NCBI RefSeq assembly: GCF_019428685.1
Contig: NZ_CP080096.1
Location: forward strand, 2,542,001 to 2,606,000
Reading direction: 5' to 3'
Length of the DNA: 64,000 nt
Source of the DNA: Paraburkholderia edwinii
GTDB lineage: Bacteria; Pseudomonadota; Gammaproteobacteria; Burkholderiales; Burkholderiaceae
Within the stretch, counting starts at the first letter, position 1, and each line of letters begins with the position of its first letter. The position numbers and the translations under genes were made by a program. The notes below the pieces were generated by a model that did no database searches, had not been told where the DNA came from, and saw nothing but the letters and a program-made list of their open reading frames with translations. Below, in pieces: positions 45,430 through 53,878 of this stretch.

Positions 45430-46116
45430 TCAGGTCTCGCTCCACATGCGCAAAAGGTTGTGGTAACAACCAACAAGCGTGCGTCGCGCGGCTTCGTCGC
45501 CATTCGATGCATTGAGACGCTGGATCGAGTTGTCGAGGTCGAACAGCAGTGCGCGCTGCGTGTCGTCGCGCACGAGGCTTTGCGCCCAGAAGAAGCTCGA
45601 CACGCGCGCGCCGCGCGTGACCGGACGCACCTGATGCAGACTCGTGCCCGGATAGACAATCGCATGGCCGGCCGGCAGCTTCACTTCCTGCAAGCCGAAC
45701 GTGTCTTCGATCAGCAGTTCGCCGCCGTCGTATTCGTCGGGCGGCGTGAGAAACAGCGTGATCGACACATCGGTGCGCACGCGCCGGCCGCTGCCCGGCA
45801 CGAGCCGGATCGCGCCGTCGACGTGGCTGCCGAAATGCATGCCGCCTTCGTAGCGGTTGAAGAGCGGCGGATACACCTTGTTCGGCAATACCGCGCTGAT
45901 AAAGAGCTGATTGCGCTCGAGCGACGCGACAATGCGGTCGCCCAGTTCGAGCGCGATCGGCGAGCCTTCCGCAATCTGCTGATTGTGCTTGACGGGCGCA
46001 CCCTGATAGCCGGCGGTCGCACGGCCGTGCACCCATGAGTCGGTTGCCGCTTCGAGCTGCGCGCGCATGGCCGCTGCGTCGGCGGGGCTCAGTACGTCGG
46101 GAATGGAGACAATCAT
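45430..46116 (-). CDS. piuC: PKHD-type Fe(II)/2-oxoglutarate hydroxylase (PiuC/YbiX)
   Basis: A 228-residue cytosolic dioxygenase. The metal triad is visible as HFGSHVD (His-x-Asp within [18 protein letters not shown]) and the distal His in [10 protein letters not shown], with the 2-oxoglutarate-binding Arg in [10 protein letters not shown]. Length is as usual for PiuC/YbiX. In many proteobacteria this gene lies directly behind a Fur-regulated TonB-dependent receptor, as here (94 bases downstream of it). Its substrate is unknown but linked to iron uptake. AGGAAG lies upstream of the ATG. Confidence 0.94.
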   Translation of the reverse strand: MIVSIPDVLSPADAAAMRAQLEAATDSWVHGRATAGYQGAPVKHNQQIAEGSPIALELGDRIVASLERNQLFISAVLPNKVYPPLFNRYEGGMHFGSHVDGAIRLVPGSGRRVRTDVSITLFLTPPDEYDGGELLIEDTFGLQEVKLPAGHAIVYPGTSLHQVRPVTRGARVSSFFWAQSLVRDDTQRALLFDLDNSIQRLNASNGDEAARRTLVGCYHNLLRMWSET

Positions 46117-46210
46117 CGTTTAGCGCTTCCTGCGTGGCCGCGCGCATGCGTGCCTGCAGGCACCCATGCGCGCGGCGTTCGTGAGGCGTTTGAAAAACCG
46201 CCCGCGGCGA

Positions 46211-48499
46211 TCAGTAGAAGCGATAGTTTAGCGTCGCGAGGAACGTACGGCCCAGCGCCGGCACCGCGCGGCCGCCGTCGGACTGGATGATCGCATCGTA
46301 GTAATGCTTGTTGGTCAGGTTGATCAGGTTGAGCTGGATGTCGTAATGCTTCTGGTGGAATGCGGCCATCGCATCCCAGCGCGTGTAGCCAGGCACTTCG
46401 ACGAGATTGTTGTTCGCCGCATAGCGCGGGCCCGTGTACACCGGACCGCCGCCGATTTCCCATTGCGGCGTGAACGCGTAGGTGGTCCACAACGTCAGCA
46501 TGTTGCGCGGCGTGTTCGCCGGCGTTTTGCCCTGTGTGCCGTCGCGCGCTTCGAGAATGTCGCCGTCCATATACGTATAGCCGCCGAACACCTGCCACTT
46601 GTTCGTGATGCGGCCCGCTACGCCGGCCTGATAGCCGCGCACGCGGATATTGCCGTCGAGCGTGTAGGTGCCGTCCACGTTCTGCGTGCGCGCGTTGGTC
46701 TGATCGATATTGAAAAGCGACTGCGTGACCGACAGCCCGCCGCCCAGCAGATCCCACTTCGCGCCCACTTCATACGACTTGTTGTGCACAGGCGGCAGGT
46801 TCTGCTGGCCGTTCGTCAGTGTCAACGCTTCGAGCGACGGGTCGAACGATGTGCCGTACGACACGTAGTACGACTGCCAGTCGGTCGGCTGCCAGATAAT
46901 GCCGCCGCGCACGCTCGTGAAATAGTTGGTCTGCGTCGCGTAGCCCGGCGCGTTGATCGAGTTGTTGATCGACGCTTCGTAGCGGTCCCAGCGCACGCCG
47001 CCCACGACTTTCCAGTGCTCGCCGATCGACACCGTATCGTTTGCGTAGATGCCAAGGCCGTTCGCGCTCGATTCCGCGAGATTGCCGCGCGTCACCTGCA
47101 GATTCCCCGGCGTCGGCACATAAGGCGGATCGAGCAGCGGCACGATCGCGATCGTATTCGACGGCAGGCCCGGCGTGGTCGCCGTGTAGGACTGGTTGCT
47201 GTACGTCTCGTGACTGAGGTCGACGCCCATCAGCAGGTCGTGCTTGATAAAGCCGGTCGCGAACTTCGTTTCGAGCTCGGTCGTGTTGTACAACGAATGA
47301 TCGTTGATGACGCGGTCCTTGCCCTGCATCTTCACGAAAAGCTGCGCCGGATTGAGCGTGGTGAAGTTGCCGTTGGTCAACGCCGTCGACGTCGCGAGCG
47401 GTCCGGTCAGCACTGCCGCCGGGTTCGACGCCTGCACGTTGGTGCTGTAGTGGCTGTACTGCGTCTGGTTGCTCAGCGTGACGTTGTCGTTGAAGCGGTG
47501 CTTGATGCGCGCCGAGAACGTCTGCACGTCCTGAATCGTGCGGTCGTTCGTGAAGCCGTAGAACGTCGAGGGCCCCACCACCGACGCCGGATGGCCGTTC
47601 AACGACGGGATGCCGTAGTCGGGCTGATCGTTGTTGTGCTGGATCAGCGCGGTCAACGTGATTTCGGTCGGCGTGCCGATACCGAACTTCACTTCGGGCG
47701 CAACACCATAGTCCTTGCTCTTCATCACGTCGCGCGTCGAGCCGAGATCCTGGCCGAATGCGTTGATCCGGAATGCAGAGGTATCGGTGATCGGCTGGTC
47801 GAGGTCGACAGTCGTGCGGTAACGGTCGTGCGTGCCGGCCTGCACCGACACGTCGGCGCGCGGCTTCAGGGTCGGCTGCTTGCTGACCTGGTTGATCACG
47901 CCGCCCGTCGAGCCGCGGCCGAAATACAGCGACGACGGACCGTACAGCACGTCGATCGATTCGAGGTTGAAGGTGTCGCGATAGTACTGGCCGCGATCGC
48001 GGAAACCGTCGAGATAGATGTCGGTACGCGCGGAAAAGCCGCGCAGGTTGATGTTATTGCCGATCGAGCCGCCTTCGGCCGCCGCGATCGTAATGCCGGG
48101 CACGTTGCGCAGCGCGTCGGTAAACGAATTTGCCGCCTGCGACTGCAGTACCGCCTTCGGCACCACCACCGCCGCCTGCGGAATGTCGCGCAGCGCGGTC
48201 GGCACTTTCGCGCCGACGCTCGAGATGTCGGGCTGGAAGTCGTTGCTGGTGTCGGTCTGGCCGGTCACCTTGACGGCCGGCAAAGTCGCGCCCGGTGCGG
48301 CGCCTTCGGTGGCGCCGGAAGCGCCGGCGTCTTTTGCGTCAGCGGTTCCGGTGGGTGCTCCGGGTGCGGCTCCGGTTGTGGCCTGAGCGACCTGCGTCGC
48401 GGTGGGCGCGGCAGGCGCCGCGGGCACCGTGGTCTGGGCGTAAAGCGGCGTCGCGAAAATGGCCATAGCGGCCGCCGCGACTGGCGTCGTCTTGAACAT
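46211..48499 (-). CDS. TonB-dependent siderophore receptor (Fiu/PiuA-like)
   Basis: A 762-residue outer-membrane receptor. A signal peptide (ends ATPLYAQ) is followed by a Pro-Ala-Gly-Thr-rich stretch of about 50 residues, a TonB box region (LPAVKVTGQ) and a plug (IPQAAVVVPKAVLQSQ, ALRNVPGITIAAAEGG, NINLRGFSARTDIYLDG, DVLYGPSSLYFGRGSTGGVINQ). The barrel ends in the expected aromatic residue (LATLNYRFY). It resembles catecholate receptors such as Fiu. AGGGA precedes the ATG, and a Fur box lies 173-191 bases upstream. It is followed by piuC. Confidence 0.96.
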   Translation of the reverse strand: MFKTTPVAAAAMAIFATPLYAQTTVPAAPAAPTATQVAQATTGAAPGAPTGTADAKDAGASGATEGAAPGATLPAVKVTGQTDTSNDFQPDISSVGAKVPTALRDIPQAAVVVPKAVLQSQAANSFTDALRNVPGITIAAAEGGSIGNNINLRGFSARTDIYLDGFRDRGQYYRDTFNLESIDVLYGPSSLYFGRGSTGGVINQVSKQPTLKPRADVSVQAGTHDRYRTTVDLDQPITDTSAFRINAFGQDLGSTRDVMKSKDYGVAPEVKFGIGTPTEITLTALIQHNNDQPDYGIPSLNGHPASVVGPSTFYGFTNDRTIQDVQTFSARIKHRFNDNVTLSNQTQYSHYSTNVQASNPAAVLTGPLATSTALTNGNFTTLNPAQLFVKMQGKDRVINDHSLYNTTELETKFATGFIKHDLLMGVDLSHETYSNQSYTATTPGLPSNTIAIVPLLDPPYVPTPGNLQVTRGNLAESSANGLGIYANDTVSIGEHWKVVGGVRWDRYEASINNSINAPGYATQTNYFTSVRGGIIWQPTDWQSYYVSYGTSFDPSLEALTLTNGQQNLPPVHNKSYEVGAKWDLLGGGLSVTQSLFNIDQTNARTQNVDGTYTLDGNIRVRGYQAGVAGRITNKWQVFGGYTYMDGDILEARDGTQGKTPANTPRNMLTLWTTYAFTPQWEIGGGPVYTGPRYAANNNLVEVPGYTRWDAMAAFHQKHYDIQLNLINLTNKHYYDAIIQSDGGRAVPALGRTFLATLNYRFY

Positions 48500-48671
48500 C
48501 TGATTCCCTGTCGTTGTCAGTTAATTCTTATGAGCCGACAGGCACTACGCCGCCGGCGCACGCGAACTTGCGTGCGGGGACCGCCCCATGCCGTGGCGCT
48601 GCATCGCGACCGGCTGGTGGTGTTTTGCTTATTGTTTGTTGGATACGGCGTGTTAGATACGGTTACAAATA

Positions 48672-48690
48672 AATGAGAATCGCTATCATT
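48672..48690 (-). promoter_or_regulatory. Fur box upstream of the siderophore receptor
   Basis: AATGAGAATCGCTATCATT is a near-palindromic 19-mer; on the minus strand it reads AATGATAGCGATTCTCATT, very close to the Fur consensus (GATAATGATAATCATTATC). It lies upstream of the TonB-dependent receptor and piuC, which fits iron repression of both. Match is by eye. Confidence 0.85.
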
Positions 48691-48843
48691 ACACAAACTG
48701 GCGATGGGGGGCAATCGTTGGCTGATAAGGCTGTAGCCGAAAAGCGTCAGTCAACAAATTGAAAGAATTTGAAATAGTCAGAGAGATTTGAGCATTTGCC
48801 CACGTACTTTCCGTGGCTCGAATTGCACGCAAATCCGCGTCCC

Positions 48844-48876
48844 AAAAAGAAAAAAGGCGGCACTTTACGTGCCGCC
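48844..48876 (-). terminator. Rho-independent terminator of the glycerol-type ABC operon
   Basis: On the minus strand GGCGGCAC (48869-48876 complement) pairs with GTGCCGCC (48856-48863 complement) around GTAAA, followed at once by TTTTTTCTTTTT. It lies about 52 bases after the glpV stop. The stem and T-run are textbook. Confidence 0.93.
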
Positions 48877-48928
48877 CTTCAAGCTCATTTCGTCAGGTTT
48901 CTTGCGTCAATCTCCGGGTGCCGCGGGG

Positions 48929-50671
48929 TCAGCGAACCTTCCCAGCTTTCCACGCTGAAAGCAACTGATCGTACTTGACCGTCTCGCCCTTCGGCTTTTC
49001 GTTCGCCAGCTTTTTCCACGGCGCGTGCTGGTCGGAGAGCCACTTCGACGGATCGCTCACCGGGTTCAGCTCCGGCGCGCACGACTTCATCCCCGCGCGT
49101 TGCAAGCGTGCCAGCACCTGGTCCATCTCTTTCGCGAGATTGTCCATCGCGGCCTGCGGCGTCTTTTCGCCGGCGACTGCGGTGCCGACGTTCTTCCACC
49201 ACAGCTGCGCCATCTTCGGATAGTCGGGCACGTTGTTGCCGGTCGGCGTCCAGGCGACGCGCGCCGGGCTGCGATAGAACTCGATCAGCCCGCCGTACTT
49301 GTCGGCGTTCTTCGTGAAGTAATCGCTATGGATGTCCGAGTCGCGAATAAACGTGAGGCCGACAATCGACTTCTTCAGCGATACCGTCTTCGACGTGACG
49401 AACTGCGCATAGAGCCACGCGGCCGCGCGCTGGTTGGGCGGCGTCGACTTGAAGAAGGTCCACGAACCGACGTCCTGGTAGCCGTTCTGCATGCCGTCCT
49501 TCCAGTACGCGCCGTGCGGCGAAGGCGCCATGCGCCACTTCGGCGTGCCGTCCGGGTTCGTCACGTTGCCGGGCTTGAGCATCGACGCCGTGAAGGCCGT
49601 GTACCAGAACACCTGCTGCGCGATGCGGCCTTGCGCCGGCACCGGCCCCGCTTCGCTGAACGTCATGCCCGACGCTTCGGGCGGCGCGTATTTCTTCAGC
49701 CAGTCGATGTACTTCGTAGTGGCGTATACCGCGGCCGGGCTGTTCGTGCCGCCGCCGCGCGACACCGACGCACCCACCGGATGACAGCCGTCCGGCGTCA
49801 CGCGAATGCCCCATTCGTCGACCGGCATGCCGTTCGGAATGCCCTTGTCGGCTTCGCCGGCCATCGAGAGCCACGCGTCGGTAAAGCGCCAGCCGAGCGA
49901 CGGATCTTTCTTGCCGTAGTCCATATGACCATAGACTTTTTCGCCGTCGATGTTTTTCACGTCGTTCGTGAAGAATTCGGCGATGTCCTCATAAGCCGAC
50001 CAGTTGACCGGCACGCCCAGGTCGTAGCCGTACTTGGCCTTGAACTTGTCCTGCAGGTCCTTGCGCGCGAACCAGTCGGCGCGGAACCAGTACAGGTTCG
50101 CGAACTGCTGGTCCGGTAACTGATAGAGCTTCTTGTCCGGCGCCGTCGTAAAGCTCGTGCCGATAAAGTCTTTCACGTCGAGGCCCGGGTTCGTGTAGTC
50201 CTTGCCCTCGCCCACCATATAGTCGGACAGTGGCATGATCACGCCGTAGCGATAGTGCGTGCCGATCAGGTCCGAATCGGAAATCCAGCCGTCGTAGATG
50301 CTCTGGCCGGACTGCATCGACGTCTGCAGTTTCTCAACCACGTCGCCTTCCTGAATCACGTCGTGCTTGACCTGAATGCCGGTGATTTCGGTGAATGCCT
50401 TGGCGAGCGTCTTCGACTCATACACGTGCGTATCGATTGTTTCGGATACCACATGGATTTCCTTCACGCCTTGCGACTTCAGCTTTGCGGACGCGTCGAT
50501 AAACCACTTCATCTCGTCCATCTGCTGTTGCTTGCTGAGCGTGCTGGGCTGAAACTCGCTATCGACCCATTTCTGCGCTTCGGGCATGCCCGCCACCGCG
50601 GCATGATTCGCAAAGGCGCCTGCAACGACGCCTGCGACCGCGAGCGCGACGATCCGTCTCCTGTGTTGCAT
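48929..50671 (-). CDS. glpV: Glycerol-type ABC transporter substrate-binding protein
   Basis: A 580-residue periplasmic binding protein. The ATG at 50669-50671 has AGGAG six bases upstream. A signal peptide (ALAVAGVVAGAFANHAAVAG) leads into an extracellular solute-binding type 1 fold (DTHVYESKTLAKAFTEITG in part, GQSIYDGWISDSDLIG, YGVIMPLSDYM, WFRADWFARKDLQDKFK). Size and partners match GlpV of the rhizobial GlpSTPQUV glycerol importer. It delivers substrate to GlpP/GlpQ. It is the last gene of the operon and is followed by a strong terminator. Glycerol as substrate is from family knowledge; no glycerol kinase or dehydrogenase is in the window. Confidence 0.92.
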   Translation of the reverse strand: MQHRRRIVALAVAGVVAGAFANHAAVAGMPEAQKWVDSEFQPSTLSKQQQMDEMKWFIDASAKLKSQGVKEIHVVSETIDTHVYESKTLAKAFTEITGIQVKHDVIQEGDVVEKLQTSMQSGQSIYDGWISDSDLIGTHYRYGVIMPLSDYMVGEGKDYTNPGLDVKDFIGTSFTTAPDKKLYQLPDQQFANLYWFRADWFARKDLQDKFKAKYGYDLGVPVNWSAYEDIAEFFTNDVKNIDGEKVYGHMDYGKKDPSLGWRFTDAWLSMAGEADKGIPNGMPVDEWGIRVTPDGCHPVGASVSRGGGTNSPAAVYATTKYIDWLKKYAPPEASGMTFSEAGPVPAQGRIAQQVFWYTAFTASMLKPGNVTNPDGTPKWRMAPSPHGAYWKDGMQNGYQDVGSWTFFKSTPPNQRAAAWLYAQFVTSKTVSLKKSIVGLTFIRDSDIHSDYFTKNADKYGGLIEFYRSPARVAWTPTGNNVPDYPKMAQLWWKNVGTAVAGEKTPQAAMDNLAKEMDQVLARLQRAGMKSCAPELNPVSDPSKWLSDQHAPWKKLANEKPKGETVKYDQLLSAWKAGKVR

Positions 50672-50777
50672 GGTCTTCTCCTGTGTCTCCAAACCCCTTG
50701 GATCATCCGCCGGCGGCCGCTCGGGGCATCAACGGAACCGGTCTCTTCGAACCTTGACTGTTACCTGCGAGGTTGCG

Positions 50778-51059
50778 TTATCCCTTCCACATCACGATCA
50801 GCAGCACGACGGCCGAAGCCGCGACGCCGGGCCACACGTTCGCGCCTTCGCTCGTCACCGCCAGCCAGGCGAGATTCACGTAAGCCGCGGCGAGCAGGCC
50901 GATAAAGAGCCGGTCGCCGCGCGTCGTCGAGATCGGCAGAAAGCCTTTACGCTCGACGGTCGGCGCGCGCATCTCCCACACCGTCATGCCGGCCAGCATC
51001 GCGACCACGCACGCAAAGAAGATCGCGACTTCCGGTGTCCAGTACATCCATGTGAGCAT
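50778..51059 (-). CDS. glpU: Small membrane protein of the glycerol ABC operon (DUF2160, GlpU-like)
   Basis: A 93-residue protein beginning MLTWMYWTPEVAIFF with three hydrophobic stretches (about residues 8-28, 50-68 and 76-91). Its ATG overlaps the glpQ stop by one base (TGATG), so it is translationally coupled. Proteins of this DUF2160 type occupy the same slot in glycerol ABC operons of rhizobia and relatives; their job is not established. A membrane accessory to the permease is likely. Confidence 0.88.
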   Translation of the reverse strand: MLTWMYWTPEVAIFFACVVAMLAGMTVWEMRAPTVERKGFLPISTTRGDRLFIGLLAAAYVNLAWLAVTSEGANVWPGVAASAVVLLIVMWKG

Positions 51060-51880
51060 CACACTCTCCCCATTGCGAAGCCCTTCGCGATGTAGTTGCG
51101 CACGAAATAGATGACGAGCGCGCCGGGCACAATGGTCAGCACGCCCGCCGCCGACAGCACGCCCCAGTCCATGCCCGCCGCCGACACGGTGCGCGTCATC
51201 ACGGCGGCGATCGGCTTCGCATTGACGGTCGTGAGCGTGCGCGCGAGCAGCAGTTCGACCCAACTGAACATGAAGCAGAAAAACGCGGTCACGCCGACGC
51301 CCGATTTGATCAGCGGCAGAAAGATCTTTACGAAGAACGTCGGAAACGAATAACCGTCGATATACGCGGTTTCGTCGATTTCGCGCGATACGCCCGACAT
51401 GAAGCCTTCGAGAATCCACACGGCGAGCGGCACGTTGAACAGCATGTGCGCGAGCGCGACGGCGAAATACGTGTCCTGCAGGCCGATGCTCGAATAGAGC
51501 TGAAAGAACGGCAGCAGGAACACCGCGGGCGGCGTCATGCGGTTCGTCAGCAGCCAGAAGAACATGTGCTTGTCGCCGAGAAAGCGGTAACGCGAAAATG
51601 CGTAAGCGGCCGGCAACGCGACGAGCACCGAAAACACCGTGTTCATCACCACGTAGATGATGGAGTTGATATAGCCCCAGTACCACGACGGATCGGTGAA
51701 GATCACCTTGAAGTTGTCGAAGGTGACGTGCTGCGGCAGCAGCGCGAACGTCGACATCGTTTCTTCGTTCGTGCGCAGCGCGATCGACAGCATCCAGTAC
51801 AGCGGAACGAGCGCGAACAGGATGTAGACGATCAGTACGAGTGCGCGAATCCAGCGGCGCTGGCCGGTCCGGTCATGCAT
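51059..51880 (-). CDS. glpQ: Glycerol-type ABC transporter permease GlpQ
   Basis: A 273-residue inner-membrane permease of the MalG class with six predicted helices. The EAA loop is EIDETAYIDGYSFPTFFVKIFLPL (in part EIDETAYIDGYS), which docks one of the ATPases. AAGGAGG precedes the ATG. Its first eight bases overlap the end of glpP, and its stop overlaps glpU. It forms a heterodimer with GlpP. Confidence 0.94.
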   Translation of the reverse strand: MHDRTGQRRWIRALVLIVYILFALVPLYWMLSIALRTNEETMSTFALLPQHVTFDNFKVIFTDPSWYWGYINSIIYVVMNTVFSVLVALPAAYAFSRYRFLGDKHMFFWLLTNRMTPPAVFLLPFFQLYSSIGLQDTYFAVALAHMLFNVPLAVWILEGFMSGVSREIDETAYIDGYSFPTFFVKIFLPLIKSGVGVTAFFCFMFSWVELLLARTLTTVNAKPIAAVMTRTVSAAGMDWGVLSAAGVLTIVPGALVIYFVRNYIAKGFAMGRV

Positions 51881-52766
51881 GATCGCCTCCTTCCGCGGCC
51901 GGGCCGCCTTTACCGACGCGGCTCATCCAGTTATACAGAATGAAGCACAGCAGCAGGATGATCAGGAAGTAGATCAGCGAGAACGCGGCCGCCGGGCCGA
52001 GGTCGAACTGGCCGACTGCTTTTTGCGTCAGATACTGGCTCAGAAAGGTGGTCGAATCGCCGGGTCCGCCGCCGGTCAGCACGAACGGCTCGGTGTAGAT
52101 CATGAAGCTGTCCATAAAACGCAGCAGCACGGCGATCATCAGCACGCCGCGCATTTTCGGCAGCTCGATATAGCGGAACACCGCGAATCGGCTCGCGCCG
52201 TCGATCTCGGCAGCCTGATAGAACGCATCGGGAATCGCGCGCAGGCCCGCATAGCAGAGCAGCGCGACGAGCGGCGTCCAATGCCAGATATCCATCACGA
52301 GCACGGTGATCCATGCGTCGGTGGGGCTGGCCGTGTAGTTGTAGTCGAGGCCCATGTGGTTGAGGCCGTAGCCGAGCAGGCCGATATCGGGGCGCCCGAA
52401 AATCTGCCAGATCGTGCCGACCACGTTCCATGGAATCAAGAGCGGCATCGCCAGCACGACGAGCGCGGCCGACGCGCGCCAGCCCGATGCGGGCATCGCG
52501 AGCGCAAGCGCCACGCCGAGCGGAATCTCGAACAGCAGCACGCACGCGGAAAAGATAATCTGCCGGCCGAGCGCGCCGCGCAAATCGGGGTCCGTCATGA
52601 TGTTGCGGAACCACTCGGTGCCGACGAACACATGCTGTGTCGGGCTGATGATGTCCTGCACCGAATAGTTGACCACCGTCATCAGCGGCAGGATCGCGGA
52701 GAACGCGACGCACAGAAACACCGGCACCACGAGGAGCCACGCCTTCTGGTTGATGGGCTTGTTCAT
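51873..52766 (-). CDS. glpP: Glycerol-type ABC transporter permease GlpP
   Basis: A 297-residue MalF-class permease starting MNKPINQKAWLLV at 52764-52766; upstream frame is glpT in another phase. Six helices are predicted, and the EAA loop reads AFYQAAEIDGASRFAVFRYI (in part YQAAEIDGAS). The start overlaps the glpT stop (ATGA), so the two are coupled. GGACC-type purines upstream give a moderate ribosome site. It pairs with GlpQ. Confidence 0.94.
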   Translation of the reverse strand: MNKPINQKAWLLVVPVFLCVAFSAILPLMTVVNYSVQDIISPTQHVFVGTEWFRNIMTDPDLRGALGRQIIFSACVLLFEIPLGVALALAMPASGWRASAALVVLAMPLLIPWNVVGTIWQIFGRPDIGLLGYGLNHMGLDYNYTASPTDAWITVLVMDIWHWTPLVALLCYAGLRAIPDAFYQAAEIDGASRFAVFRYIELPKMRGVLMIAVLLRFMDSFMIYTEPFVLTGGGPGDSTTFLSQYLTQKAVGQFDLGPAAAFSLIYFLIILLLCFILYNWMSRVGKGGPAAEGGDHA

Positions 52767-53878
52767 CGTTCGGTCCTTTCGGCGACCTTCACGGGAATGC
52801 GTTCGTCGTTGCTGAAGAACACCGTTTCGGGAGCGACAAGCTTGAGCCACACAGCCCCGCCGTCGGGCACGCGCACATGCGGCTCGAGCTTCGCGTTGAA
52901 CAGGTGGCCGTCGCATTGCGCGGTGACGAGCTGATAGTTGCCAAGCTGTTGCGCGCGCAACAATTGCGCGCGGGCGGCGCCGCGCTCGCCTTCGTGCGCG
53001 AGACGCACGAATTCCGGGCGGATGCCGAGCTTGAGCGGTCCGGCCACCTGCTTCAAGGCAGCTAGCGTGTCCGCGTCGAGTGCGATGCGCTGCGCGCCGA
53101 GCTTGATGCCATCGGCGTCGAGTTCGACGGGACACAGATTCATACCCGGGCTGCCGATAAAGTAGCCGACGAACGAGTGATCGGGCCGCAAAAACAGCGC
53201 TTCCGGACCGCCTTTCTGCACCACGCGCCCGTTCGTCATCACGACCACTTCATCGGCGAACGTCAGCGCTTCGACCTGATCATGCGTGACGTAGATCAGC
53301 GTGAGTTTCAACTGCTGATGAATTTTTTTCAGCTGGCGGCGCAGCATCCACTTCATGTGCGGATCGATCACCGTCAGCGGTTCGTCGAACAGGATCGCGG
53401 CGACGTCCTGGCGCACGAGCCCGCGGCCCAGCGAGATTTTCTGTTTCGCATCCGCCGCGAGATTGCTCGCCTTGCGCGGCAACTCGCGTGTCATATCGAG
53501 AATCTCGGCCACTTCGTGCACGCGCTTTTTCACTTCGGCTGCCGCGATTTTGCGATTGCGCAGCGGGAACGCAAGATTGTCGAACACGCTCATCGTGTCG
53601 TAGATCACCGGGAATTGAAACACCTGCGCGATGTTCCGCTCGCGCGGGCTTTGCGCCGTCACGTCGTGACCGTCGAACAGCACCTTTCCTTCGGAGGGCG
53701 TAACGAGCCCCGAGACGATGTTCAGCAGCGTTGTCTTGCCGCAACCCGACGGGCCGAGCAGCGCATAGGCGCCGCCGTCTTCCCAGACCATGCTCATCGG
53801 CTGCAGCGCGTAGTCGTCGAGCGTCGCGGGGTTCGGCCGGTACGCGTGCGCGAGATTCTCGAACTCAATGCGCGCCAT
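52763..53878 (-). CDS. glpT: Glycerol-type ABC transporter ATPase GlpT, degenerate signature motif
   Basis: A 371-residue ATPase starting MARIEFENL at 53876-53878, 14 bases inside the glpS 3' end. Walker A (GPSGCGKTT, 42-50), Q-loop (QFPVIYD), Walker B (AILFDEP, 161-167) and the H-loop His199 (YVTHDQVEA) are intact. The ABC signature LSGGQ is replaced by LAADAK (140-145), so it cannot complete the partner's ATP site normally. A C-terminal MalK-like OB regulatory domain follows (about 240-371). It should pair with GlpS, whose signature is intact. Confidence 0.94.
   Translation of the reverse strand: MARIEFENLAHAYRPNPATLDDYALQPMSMVWEDGGAYALLGPSGCGKTTLLNIVSGLVTPSEGKVLFDGHDVTAQSPRERNIAQVFQFPVIYDTMSVFDNLAFPLRNRKIAAAEVKKRVHEVAEILDMTRELPRKASNLAADAKQKISLGRGLVRQDVAAILFDEPLTVIDPHMKWMLRRQLKKIHQQLKLTLIYVTHDQVEALTFADEVVVMTNGRVVQKGGPEALFLRPDHSFVGYFIGSPGMNLCPVELDADGIKLGAQRIALDADTLAALKQVAGPLKLGIRPEFVRLAHEGERGAARAQLLRAQQLGNYQLVTAQCDGHLFNAKLEPHVRVPDGGAVWLKLVAPETVFFSNDERIPVKVAERTER

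Larger units (their letters stand above)
48500..48928. other. Region between the siderophore receptor and the glycerol operon
   Basis: A 429-base stretch holding the receptor promoter with its Fur box (48672-48690) and, at the other end, the terminator of the glycerol-type operon (48844-48876). Plus-strand frames here are shadows. The central part (48691-48840) shows nothing else I could support. Confidence 0.6.

Noticed and set aside
46304..48676. Very long plus-strand open frame (about 790 codons) opposite the siderophore receptor
   Set aside because: It is an antisense shadow in GC-rich DNA: Arg/His/Val-rich, without domains or ribosome site, and fully covered by a clear TonB-dependent receptor.
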